From Chloroflexota bacterium (GTDB lineage: Bacteria > Chloroflexota > Dehalococcoidia > Bin125), in contig JAPPJZ010000044.1 in assembly GCA_028874365.1 (NCBI GenBank), forward strand, positions 35,222 to 99,221: DNA of 64,000 nt, in the 5' to 3' direction. Position 1 is the first letter of the stretch, and every line of letters starts with the position of its first letter. Below are positions 16,560 through 24,478 of the stretch, piece after piece. Under the pieces are notes generated by a model. The model was not told the origin of the DNA. It made no database searches and saw only the letters and a list, made by a program, of their open reading frames with translations. A program made the position numbers and the translations under genes.

Positions 16560-17572
16560 GGGGTTGGTTTGCGGGCGTGGACGAGGAAGCTGGGGGTGAA
16601 GATTTCCAGTTCGCCGGCTTCGACCAGGGCATCGGCGGCGATGTTGAGGAACGTGGCGGTCTCGCCGGTGCCCGCCGGGACGATGCGCAGCAGCTCGAGG
16701 AACTTCGTCACTGTCTCCGTGAAGCGCCGTCCAGTCGGAGTTCGGGCCCATGAAGACAGCGAGAAATCGCGTCCCTGGAGCGCCATGTACCACGGGGTTA
16801 GCGGGTTGCCGTTCTCGGCCTGCTGATCGATCGCCTGGATGATCTCGAAGCCGGCCTGTTGAACGGTCTCTACCTGTTGCCCCGTGGTGAGCAGGTCCGG
16901 CGTCGCGTTATTGGTCTCGATGCGTCTGCGAAGGTCCTGATGACGGGCGTCGTTGGCGTCGAACTTGTCGGTGAAGCACCAATCGACGATGGCGATCTCG
17001 CCGCCGGGCTTGACCAGGCGGTACAGCTCCTGGAAGAGGAGCAGGTTGTTGGGGGCGTGACAGACCGCCTCGAAGGAATAGATGGCGTCGAATGTCTCAT
17101 CTTCCAGCGGTACGTCCATGAAGTTGGCATAGAGGAACTGGCAGGTGTCGTTGAGGCCCGCCTTGGCTACGAATCGCTCGCCTCGGGCGATCTGCAAGGG
17201 GCTGAAGTTGATCCCAGTGATGCTGGCGCCGGTGGCTTGCGCAATGGTGATCATTGGCCCGGCGACGCCGCAACCGATGTCTGCGACTTTCATGCCCGGT
17301 TTGAGACGCAGGATCTCGCCGATCTCGCGGTCGTGCCGTCGTTGAGACTCGGCGAGGTTCTCCCCGGGACGACGCGGCGAGAAGTGGAAGGTGGTGCCCC
17401 AGCCGAACTCGTAGAACCGCGTGACGGCGTCGTAGAAGCGGCTGACGAGTTTCGGCTGCTGCTCGATCCGGGCGGCGTCCTCCTGCGATTCGCTCAGTTG
17501 CTGAATCTGGTGGTAGTCGCGCAGTGCCTGGCGAGGATTGCCGCTGCGTTGTTCGTCTACGTCAGTTGGCAC
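16556..17572 (-). CDS. Sterol C-24 methyltransferase (Erg6/SMT)-like SAM methyltransferase
   Basis: 338 residues with the full layout of sterol C-24 methyltransferases. The SMT-specific aromatic motif YEFGWG lies at 54-59 and is followed by TFHFS. The SAM motif ADIGCGVAGP is at 97-106, the region-III motif EAVCHAP at 168-174 and the region-IV motif DWCFTDKFD at 197-205. The C-terminal part carries PWYMALQG and ends with the SMT-like LFTP-type stretch (IFTPSFLVHARKP). These four regions distinguish SMTs from ordinary class I methyltransferases. SMTs transfer methyl from SAM to C-24 of a sterol side chain. No other sterol gene is in this window, so the true substrate could be another isoprenoid. 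It is convergent with amidohydrolase A and lies inside the duplicated permease module, absent from the second copy. Confidence 0.85.
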   Translation of the reverse strand: MPTDVDEQRSGNPRQALRDYHQIQQLSESQEDAARIEQQPKLVSRFYDAVTRFYEFGWGTTFHFSPRRPGENLAESQRRHDREIGEILRLKPGMKVADIGCGVAGPMITIAQATGASITGINFSPLQIARGERFVAKAGLNDTCQFLYANFMDVPLEDETFDAIYSFEAVCHAPNNLLLFQELYRLVKPGGEIAIVDWCFTDKFDANDARHQDLRRRIETNNATPDLLTTGQQVETVQQAGFEIIQAIDQQAENGNPLTPWYMALQGRDFSLSSWARTPTGRRFTETVTKFLELLRIVPAGTGETATFLNIAADALVEAGELEIFTPSFLVHARKPTP

Positions 17573-17618
17573 GGCGTCACCTGGCCTCTCAGAAGGCGCC
17601 CGGAATCTGCGGTCTGTA

Positions 17619-17912
17619 TCAGCCGTCGTAGCCGTCGACGACGACGAGTTGTGACGTCAACGCTCGGTGGCGAAGCTCGTCGAGAGATCGAAAGTCGTCG
17701 GACTCGATGAATGCGACGGCAGCGTCACGGCTGTCGAACTCCATGATCACGAGTCGCTCGGGCGACCAATCACCTTCGAGCACCGCGACGTTGCCGCCCC
17801 GCACGAGGAAGCGGCCGCCGTGTGCGGCGAGGGCCTCGCCAACCGGTCCGACGAATTCCGAGAATGCCTCCTGGTCGATCACTTCGTTGTCGATGACGAC
17901 GTAGCCCTTCAT
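17619..17912 (-). CDS. DUF1330 family protein, copy 1
   Basis: 97 residues, the usual size of this dimeric alpha/beta-barrel (ferredoxin-like) family. Starts MKGYVVIDNEV; family core FLVRGGNVAVLEGDWSPERLVIMEF with the conserved Arg and Glu. The ribosome site AGAGGAAAGG precedes the ATG. It lies 75 bases downstream of the NCS2-type permease at 17988 on the same strand, so the two probably share a transcript. The family has no firm biochemical role; in catabolic clusters it is often a small accessory or isomerase-like protein. A paralogue of the same length lies at 19945. Confidence 0.85.
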   Translation of the reverse strand: MKGYVVIDNEVIDQEAFSEFVGPVGEALAAHGGRFLVRGGNVAVLEGDWSPERLVIMEFDSRDAAVAFIESDDFRSLDELRHRALTSQLVVVDGYDG

Positions 17913-17987
17913 GGCAGCCTTTCCTCTCGTGTGAACCCGCGCGGCCGTTGCGTAGGGTAACTGGCGGGGATGTTGCGGCGGGCGGAG

Positions 17988-19724
17988 TCATTTGCGCGTT
18001 CCCTCAACTTCGACCGTCACGATGTCGATGCCGTAGTACTTGCGATGCCGGACGGCGCTGGCATAGAGGCCGAGCAGGCGGAACGAGAGATCGTTCACCT
18101 CGGGCGTCTCGGTCTGCTCACTGATGTACGCGATTCGATCCTCAATGTTCTCCTCGGAGAAGAGGGCGAGGAACTCCAGCTCCACCGAACCGGAGCCCGG
18201 ACGCGCGTTGAGCACGACGCGCGGGGGCTGCTCGGCCTCGTGGTCCTCGCGCAACTGCATCATCGCCGAGAGGGTCTCCTCGCCGGCGGCGTGCAGACGG
18301 TCGATTGATGCCTGGTTCCATCGCAGACCGGAGCCGAGTTTGCGCAGGAAGGCCTCGATGTCGGGCAGGGCCGACAGGTCGAGGACCGTCTCCAGCCGCC
18401 GACGCCGCGCGCCGGTCAGTTCCAGCACGAGGGTCAGCAGGACCGCGAGCAACACGCCGACGAGTACGCCGTTGCTCAGCACACCGACCCAGGCGCCGCC
18501 GATGGAGTCCAGCAAGCCGGTCTGACTCTGCAGGCCGAAGCAGGCCGCGAGCGGCAGACCGGCGATGAACGCGCGCTGCCGGTTGAGCCCCTCGCGTGTC
18601 ACGCTGCGCATGCCCTCGGCGAAGAGCAACCCCATGATCACCATGAGCAACGCTCCGCTGACCGGACGGGGGATGGTGAGCAGCATGGCCACCGCCTTGG
18701 GCAGCAGCGCCAGTACGACCAGGATGACGCCCATGACGATGCCGACTCGCCGCGAGGCCACCCCGGTGAAGCTGAACAGGGGGAGCGTCGAGGCCGTGTA
18801 GGGGATCGCGGGCGGGGTACCCGCCAGTCCGGAGCACAGCACGGCCACACCGCAGACGTTGAGCGTGCGCTGCACGCCGCGGAAGTCGACGGTCCGAGGT
18901 ATGCGCACGGAGGCCTGCTGAATCGTGGCGCTCTCGCCGCTGGCTCGGACGGAGAGCACGAGATTGATAATGAGGAAGACGAGCAGCAAGGCCCAGAAGT
19001 CCTCGCTCAAGACCGAGGCGAAGCCGGGCCAGCCGCCGACCTCGGGCAGATCCATCCAGGCAGCGTCCCGAACTCGTTGCACGTCGTAGACACCGAGCGC
19101 TACCGCCACGATGCAGCCGCCGACGGTGGCGATCGGCAGCGCCCAGAGGCTCCAGAGGCCGGTCCCGCGCAAGATCAGCAACGCCGTCAGAGCCAGGGTC
19201 GCCAGGCCCACTGCAGGTCCGGCGATGTCGGAAGCGCCTTCAGGTACGTCGTTCAGCCGCTCGAGCGCGATCGGCATCGCCGTGAGCGCGATCATCATCA
19301 ACGCGGCGCCGGAGACGACCGGCGTTATCAGGCGCCTCAGGCGCGCCAGCCAGGCGGCGACGGCGAACTGGATCAGCGATGAGACCACGACCAGGCTCGA
19401 CATCAACGCCAGGCCGCCCGCTTCGACGGCGAGCACGCAGACGGCAAGAAAGGTGACGCCCGGACCCAGCATCAGGAGGTGGCCCGGCCCGACTCGACCC
19501 AGCCGCGACGCGTGTAGCGCCGTGGCGAGCCCGGCGACGATCAGCGAGCCAACGATCGCCCAGGCGGCGTAGCTGCCATCGTCGTTGAAGGCCGCAGAGA
19601 AAATCACCACGAACGTGACCGTGGTCGTGACGGCGAGGACTGCGCCCTGAAAGGCCACGTTGAGCGTCAAGAGCCGCGGCGCCGGCTCGTCCGGTTCGTA
19701 GCGGATGTGCTCGTTCGCCGCCAT
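17988..19724 (-). CDS. NCS2-type (xanthine/uracil family) permease with C-terminal cytosolic domain, copy 1
   Basis: 578 residues. Residues about 20-430 contain some 12-14 hydrophobic segments in the NCS2/nucleobase-ascorbate transporter pattern, including GPGHLLMLGPGV, the loop LCSGLAGTPPAIPYTAST in the substrate-site position, and RRVGIVMG. Residues about 440-575 form a soluble tail (DIEAFLRKLG, RLHAAGEETLSAM, VVLNARPG, RHRKYYGIDIVTVEV). Its order of elements recalls RsbW/HATPase-like regulatory domains but with no intact N-box or glycine-rich ATP lid. Ordinary NCS2 carriers are about 430-460 residues and lack such a tail. Transport by proton or sodium symport of a purine, pyrimidine or similar heterocycle is expected; the substrate is not certain. 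It lies upstream of the DUF1330 gene. Confidence 0.78.
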   Translation of the reverse strand: MAANEHIRYEPDEPAPRLLTLNVAFQGAVLAVTTTVTFVVIFSAAFNDDGSYAAWAIVGSLIVAGLATALHASRLGRVGPGHLLMLGPGVTFLAVCVLAVEAGGLALMSSLVVVSSLIQFAVAAWLARLRRLITPVVSGAALMMIALTAMPIALERLNDVPEGASDIAGPAVGLATLALTALLILRGTGLWSLWALPIATVGGCIVAVALGVYDVQRVRDAAWMDLPEVGGWPGFASVLSEDFWALLLVFLIINLVLSVRASGESATIQQASVRIPRTVDFRGVQRTLNVCGVAVLCSGLAGTPPAIPYTASTLPLFSFTGVASRRVGIVMGVILVVLALLPKAVAMLLTIPRPVSGALLMVIMGLLFAEGMRSVTREGLNRQRAFIAGLPLAACFGLQSQTGLLDSIGGAWVGVLSNGVLVGVLLAVLLTLVLELTGARRRRLETVLDLSALPDIEAFLRKLGSGLRWNQASIDRLHAAGEETLSAMMQLREDHEAEQPPRVVLNARPGSGSVELEFLALFSEENIEDRIAYISEQTETPEVNDLSFRLLGLYASAVRHRKYYGIDIVTVEVEGTRK

Positions 19725-19784
19725 CTCGTTCGACCCGTGATTTGTCAGCTGTCGCCGTCAGCCGGTGGCTGCGTTCCAGTGCAG

Positions 19785-19886
19785 GTGCTGCCGGCCTCTG
19801 ATCCGAGGCTGGTCGGCATGATCTGGACTCGCGAGATCGTAGTGCAACGGACCTTCGCGGGTGGGGAGCTGCTGTACTCGGTGTGA
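19785..19886 (+). pseudogene. Decayed 3' end of a third YtcJ-type amidohydrolase
   Basis: About 34 codons in one frame encode the C-terminus of the neighbouring amidohydrolases: SDPRLV, then REIVVQ and GELLYSV followed by TGA at 19884-19886. Copy A has HDPTLV, REIVVQ and GELLYSV. Seventeen bases (CGCGAGATCGTAGTGCA) are identical to copy A. No amidohydrolase sequence remains upstream; the permease start lies only 60 bases away. It occupies the place, relative to permease copy 1, that intact copy B occupies relative to permease copy 2. The simplest reading is a tandem duplication followed by loss of nearly all of the middle amidohydrolase. Confidence 0.82.
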
Positions 19887-19944
19887 TTGCCCGTTCGTTG
19901 CGGGAGGACAGCTCAGGGTGTCGTAGCAGGAACGCGCAGGTGCT

Positions 19945-20238
19945 CTAGCCTTTGAAGCCGGCGGCCACCACGACGCTTGATCGCACCGCCCGCAGGCGAA
20001 GCTGATCGAGCGCTGTGTACTGGGTTGAGCGGACAAATTCGGCGGCGCCGTCGTCGCTGTCGAAGCTCATGATCACGAGGCGCTGCGGCGTCCAGTCGCC
20101 CTCAATGACATCCAGGTCGCTGCCTCGCACCAGGAACGTGCCGCCCCGAGCGATGACGGCATCGTAGATCTTCACTGCGAACTCTGAGAACGCGTCCTCG
20201 TCGATCACTTCGGTGTCGATGACCAGGTAGCTACTCAT
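19945..20238 (-). CDS. DUF1330 family protein, copy 2
   Basis: 97 residues from the ATG at 20238, which has AGAGAGG ten bases upstream; an in-frame ATG at 20262 would add eight residues and lacks such a site. Length and core (FLVRGSDLDVIEGDWTPQRLVIMSF) match copy 1 at 17619. It lies 77 bases downstream of permease copy 2, the same spacing as in copy 1 (75 bases). This conserved pairing suggests that the small protein works with the permease or with the compound it imports. Confidence 0.85.
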   Translation of the reverse strand: MSSYLVIDTEVIDEDAFSEFAVKIYDAVIARGGTFLVRGSDLDVIEGDWTPQRLVIMSFDSDDGAAEFVRSTQYTALDQLRLRAVRSSVVVAAGFKG

Positions 20239-20315
20239 CTCGGCGAGTCCTCTCTGCTGCATCAGGGCTCGTTGCCCGGTGTTGAACTGATGAGATCACA
20301 AACGGGTCGCATTCA

Positions 20316-22052
20316 CTATCGCGAACCCTCGACCTCGACCGTCACGATATCAACACCGTAGTACTTGCGATGCCGCACCGACGACGCATAGAAGCGCAAC
20401 AAGCGGAACGAGATGTCGCCTACGTCTGGCTCCTCGGCCTGCTCGCTCAGGTATGCGACGCGGTCCTCAAGGTTCTCTTCGGAGAACAGCGCAAGAAACT
20501 CCAGCTCGACCGATTCACCGCCGGGTCGTGCGATCAGCACGAGCCGGGGCGGCTCGTCTGACTCGTAGTCGTCGCGCAGGTTCAGCATGGCTGAAAGTGT
20601 TTCCTCGCCGGCCGCGTGCAGACGGTCGATCGATTGCTGGTTCCAACGCAAATCGGCGCCGAGCTTGCGCAGGAACGCCTCGATCTCGGGCAAGGCCGAT
20701 ACGTCGAGTTCAGTTTCCAGACGCCGTGGCCGAGGACGGGAACCGGCGAGCTCGAGCACCACGGTCATCAGCACGGCGGCGGACACCCCGAAGACAACGC
20801 CATTGCCGAGCGTCGCTCCCCAGGTGCCGCCGATCACGTCGGCCAGGATGTTCTGGCTCTGAAGGCCGACTGCGATCGAGAGCGAGGTCCCGACAATCGC
20901 CGCTCGCTGGCGGTTGAGTCCGTCTCGCAAGACGGTGCGCATGCCTTCGACGAACAGCAGCCCCATGATCACCAACAACAACGCGCCGCTGACGGGTCGT
21001 GGAATCGTGAGCAGCATCGCGACGATCTTGGGCAGCAAGGCGGCCACGACCAGCATCACGCCGATCGTGATCCCGACGCGCCGGGCCGCGACGCCGGTGA
21101 ACTGGAACAGCGAAATGGTCGACGGGAGGTAGGCGATCGTCGGCGGCGTTCCGGCGATCCCGGAGAGTAGGATGGCGATCCCGCCCACATTCAGGGTCCG
21201 CTGCACCCCGCGAAAGTCGATGCTGCGGGGCTCGCGCCGGGAGGCTTGTTGGATCGCTGCTCCCTCGCTGCTGGAGCGGACCGCGACGACCGCGCTGACG
21301 ACGAGGAAGACCAGCAACAGGGCCCAGAAATCCTCGTCGAGCACCGAGCCGAATCCGGGCCAGCCGGCGACCTGGGGCAGGTCGAACCAGGGCGCGTCGA
21401 TCGCTCGTTGGATGTCGTACACGCCCAGCGGCACCGCGATCGCACAGCCTCCGATCAGTGCGATCGGCAGGGCCCAGAGGCGCCAGAGTCCGGTCCCGAG
21501 CAGCATCAGCAGCGCGGTGATGGCCAAGGTCGCCACTCCCACGCCAGGACCGGCCGCGTCGCTGACGCCCGCGGGGACGTCGTTGAGCCGTGCGAGCGCA
21601 ATCGGCATGGCGGAGAGGGCAATCATCATGAAGGCGACGCCGGAGACGACCGGCGTGATCAATCGGCGTAGCTGGGCGAGGCGAGCGGCCACGACGAACT
21701 GGATCAACGAGGACGCGATCACGAGGCTCGACATCAACGCCAGTCCGCCCTGTTCCACCGCTAGCACGCAGGCCGCCAGAAAGGGGACGCCGGAACCCAT
21801 CAGGAGGACGTGTCCCGGTCCCAGGCGGCCAATCTTCGAGGCGTGCAGCGCCGTGGAGACGCCGGCCACGATCAGCGCGCCGACGATGGCCCAGGCCATG
21901 TAACTACCGTCGTCGTTGAACGCCGCCGAGAAGATGACCACGAACGTGACCACGTTGGAGACGATCAGGACCATGCCCTGAACGGCAACGTTGAGCGTCA
22001 GCAGCGGCGGAACAGGCTCGTCCGGTTCGCAGCGGATGTGGTCGTTGGCCAC
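20316..22052 (-). CDS. NCS2-type permease with C-terminal cytosolic domain, copy 2
   Basis: 578 residues, exactly the length of copy 1 and alignable from end to end with it (HIRCEPDEPVPPLLTLNV against HIRYEPDEPAPRLLTLNV). The same membrane pattern, substrate-loop region GIAGTPPTIAYLPST and soluble tail are present (about 440-578; RLHAAGEETLSAM, RHRKYYGVDIVTVEV). The tail is well conserved between the copies, so it is probably under selection. The gene diverges from amidohydrolase B across a 195-base gap, and is followed by DUF1330 copy 2. Probably imports the same class of compound as copy 1, perhaps with different specificity. Confidence 0.78.
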   Translation of the reverse strand: MANDHIRCEPDEPVPPLLTLNVAVQGMVLIVSNVVTFVVIFSAAFNDDGSYMAWAIVGALIVAGVSTALHASKIGRLGPGHVLLMGSGVPFLAACVLAVEQGGLALMSSLVIASSLIQFVVAARLAQLRRLITPVVSGVAFMMIALSAMPIALARLNDVPAGVSDAAGPGVGVATLAITALLMLLGTGLWRLWALPIALIGGCAIAVPLGVYDIQRAIDAPWFDLPQVAGWPGFGSVLDEDFWALLLVFLVVSAVVAVRSSSEGAAIQQASRREPRSIDFRGVQRTLNVGGIAILLSGIAGTPPTIAYLPSTISLFQFTGVAARRVGITIGVMLVVAALLPKIVAMLLTIPRPVSGALLLVIMGLLFVEGMRTVLRDGLNRQRAAIVGTSLSIAVGLQSQNILADVIGGTWGATLGNGVVFGVSAAVLMTVVLELAGSRPRPRRLETELDVSALPEIEAFLRKLGADLRWNQQSIDRLHAAGEETLSAMLNLRDDYESDEPPRLVLIARPGGESVELEFLALFSEENLEDRVAYLSEQAEEPDVGDISFRLLRFYASSVRHRKYYGVDIVTVEVEGSR

Positions 22053-22123
22053 TGCCGTCGCCTGTCCAGTACCTCTCCGGCAGCGGCAATCAATCCGAGA
22101 GTTTGCATCCGCCGGGAACGAGC

Positions 22124-22247
22124 GCGGTTCGCTTCTCGGAACCGAACCGCCGCATCAGGCTACGGCCTTGGACCGGGAGTCACGGCGTCGCGGAGCAGGT
22201 TCGTTAGCCTCTGACGGATCCAGAGTCCGTTCTACGAGGAGGCCGAG
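22124..22247 (+). promoter_or_regulatory. Divergent control region and leader of amidohydrolase B
   Basis: Contains the inverted repeat GCGGTTCG (22124-22131) / CGAACCGC (22143-22150), the CGTTAGCCTC box shared with copy A (22202-22211), a short inverted repeat ACGGA/TCCGT (22214-22230) just after it, and GAGGAGG (22236-22242) before the ATG. The repeats are plausible operator or leader structures for the divergent permease and amidohydrolase genes. Confidence 0.45.
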
Positions 22248-23855
22248 ATGGAACAGTTGTTCACCGGTGGTCGGGTACTGACGATGGACGGACTCGATCG
22301 AATCGCGTCAGGAGTCGCCGTGCGCGACGGCAAGATCATCGCGGTCGGCGACAGCGATGAGGTACGGAGGCAAGTCGGCCCCGAGGCGACTCACGTTGAC
22401 CTGCGCGGCCGCGCATTGATTCCCGGCTTCTGCGATCCGCACAACCACTTCTCGATGACGACGTTCGAGCCGCGCTCGGTCGATTGCCGGATCCCGCCTC
22501 TGGCCGGCAAACCGGCAGTGCTCGACGCCATCGCCGCCGCGGCGGAAGCCGCTCCCATTGGCCAGTGGGTCTGGGGGCTCGGTTACAGCGCCCGACACGC
22601 CAACGGCGGCTGGCTGACGCGGGACGAACTGGACGACGTGGCGCCCGACAATCCGATCTGTGTGATGGACTACTCCTACCACGCCAGTTACGCCAACTCG
22701 GCCGCGATGTCGATCGCCGGGATCAACTTCGAAACGCCCGATCCGCGCGGCGGCCAGATCTTGCGCGACGAGAGTGGCGAGGCGACAGGGATGCTCTATG
22801 AGCGGGCTTCGGATCTCGTGCATCAGGCGTCGATGCGCGCGCACATCGACACGCTCGGTCCGGAGATCGTGGCCGACTTGGTAGAGCAGAACGCGCTGCG
22901 TCACCTCTCGCACGGTGTGACCAGCGTCGGCGACGCGGTCGTGATGCCGGAGAGCGCCGAGATGTACCGCTACGCGGACGACCGCGGCAAGCTGCCGATC
23001 GTGATCCACCAGATGCGCGGCGGCAACGGCTTCTTCGCGGCGCCCGAGGCCGCCGCCAATGGCGCATTCCTGCAGGACGACGTCTCCGATCGGCTGCGTG
23101 GGGGGATCGTGAAGCTGTTCATGGACCCGGTGTATCCATCGAACGCGCTGCGCAAGTGCCACGCCGACGGCACGTTCGAGGATGTCGGCGAGCCCTACTA
23201 CAACCAGGACGAGGTCGATCAGCTCGTGCTCAACGCGGCCTCGCACGGGCTGCAGACGGCGATTCACTGTCTTGGCAACCGCGCGATCGAGCAGGCGCTC
23301 AATACCTACGAGCGCGTCCAGCGCGAGATCCCTCGCAGCGACGCCCGCTACCGGATCGAGCACTTCTTCTTCGCCGACCCGGGCCAGATGGAGCGCGCCG
23401 CCTCGCTGGGCGTGATCATCTCGCACCAGCCTGCCTTCCTCTACTCAGTCGGGCAGGGCTTCGTCGACTTCATCGCCGAGGCCGGCCTGACGATCCCGCC
23501 GCTGCCCTACCGCTCGTTCCTCGACGCGGGCGTCACGGTGGCCTCCGGTTCCGACTTCCCCTGCGCGCCGGTCGAGCCGCTGATTGGGCTGTACGGCCTC
23601 ACCGCTCGCCGCTCTCGGGAGGGTGACGTCATCGCGGAGGAAGAGACGCTCTCAGCACTCGAAGCGTTGCGCACGCAGACGATCAACTCGGCGGTCGCGA
23701 TGTTCCGCGACGATGAGGTTGGTTCGATTGAGGTCGGCAAGCGGGCTGATTTGGTCGTGCTGAGTCATGATCCAACGCTCGTCGATCCGGAGTCGATTCG
23801 CGACATCGTGGTGCAGCAGACGTATGTGGATGGGAAGTTGTTGTATTCGGTCTAG
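22248..23855 (+). CDS. Amidohydrolase family 3 (YtcJ type), copy B
   Basis: 535 residues, a close paralogue of copy A at 14943: same start (FTGGRVLTMD), metal motif DPHNHF, AIHCLGNRA, EHFFFA, SGSDFPCAP and C-terminus (VEVGKRADLVVLSHDP, ending LLYSV). The full metal set appears intact. It hydrolyses an unknown amide-type bond; the divergent permease at 20316 may deliver the substrate. GAGGAGG precedes the ATG. The stop shares CTAG (23852-23855) with the convergent VOC gene, the same arrangement as copy A with its neighbour. Differences from copy A cluster around residues 95-110 and 395-415, near loops that could set specificity. Confidence 0.88.
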   Translation: MEQLFTGGRVLTMDGLDRIASGVAVRDGKIIAVGDSDEVRRQVGPEATHVDLRGRALIPGFCDPHNHFSMTTFEPRSVDCRIPPLAGKPAVLDAIAAAAEAAPIGQWVWGLGYSARHANGGWLTRDELDDVAPDNPICVMDYSYHASYANSAAMSIAGINFETPDPRGGQILRDESGEATGMLYERASDLVHQASMRAHIDTLGPEIVADLVEQNALRHLSHGVTSVGDAVVMPESAEMYRYADDRGKLPIVIHQMRGGNGFFAAPEAAANGAFLQDDVSDRLRGGIVKLFMDPVYPSNALRKCHADGTFEDVGEPYYNQDEVDQLVLNAASHGLQTAIHCLGNRAIEQALNTYERVQREIPRSDARYRIEHFFFADPGQMERAASLGVIISHQPAFLYSVGQGFVDFIAEAGLTIPPLPYRSFLDAGVTVASGSDFPCAPVEPLIGLYGLTARRSREGDVIAEEETLSALEALRTQTINSAVAMFRDDEVGSIEVGKRADLVVLSHDPTLVDPESIRDIVVQQTYVDGKLLYSV

Positions 23856-24319
23856 CGGGCCGCATCGCTGGCCGCTCGACGCAGCGGCTCGATCTCGATC
23901 TTCTCCATCCGTAGCAGCGCGTCCATCACGGGGACCGGCGCCGCTTCCATCAGCTCTGACAGTTGGGTCGGCACGATTTGCCAGGACAGACCGTAGGGGT
24001 CCTTGAGCCAGCCGCATTGTTGCTGCTCTCCGCCCTCGGAAAGACCGTTCCAGTAGTGGTCGATCTCATCCTGGGTCTGGCACGAGACGACGAACGAGAC
24101 CGCTTCAGTGAACCTGAACGTCGGCCCACCGTCGAACGCGGTCATGCGTTGACCGTCCAACCCGAAGTTCACGATGGCGCCGTCCTCGCCGGGACCGGAG
24201 GGAATCAGTTCGGTGCTGATGACCCTGGAGTTGGGAAACAGCGAGACATACAGGTCGACTGCTGCCTGGGCGTCGTGGTCGTACCAGAGGTGTGGCGTGA
24301 TCTTCTGCAACTCGGTCAT
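23852..24319 (-). CDS. VOC-superfamily protein (PhnB / 3-demethylubiquinone methyltransferase-like fold)
   Basis: 155 residues from the ATG at 24319; upstream in-frame sequence up to 24415 is not family-like. It starts TPHLWYDHDAQAAVDLYVSLFPNS and ends in a family-like core WLKDPYGLSWQIVP. These PhnB-type proteins are single-domain VOC folds of about 150 residues with loosely known roles. Metal ligands are poorly conserved, so catalysis is uncertain. It is cytoplasmic and convergent with amidohydrolase B, overlapping by four bases. Confidence 0.82.
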   Translation of the reverse strand: MTELQKITPHLWYDHDAQAAVDLYVSLFPNSRVISTELIPSGPGEDGAIVNFGLDGQRMTAFDGGPTFRFTEAVSFVVSCQTQDEIDHYWNGLSEGGEQQQCGWLKDPYGLSWQIVPTQLSELMEAAPVPVMDALLRMEKIEIEPLRRAASDAAR

Positions 24320-24478
24320 GGCTGAGGCCGTTTCGAAATCTGGTTGGGGTTCGTCTCGCGATTGTCGCTGATCGTAAAACGTCCTGGCGCCGCATCGGGA
24401 ACGGATCCGAAACATCGGCAGCGGCGTACATTGAGTTGGTTGGCGCGGGAGGGTCTGGCGGTCGCGGAGCAGTCAGTC

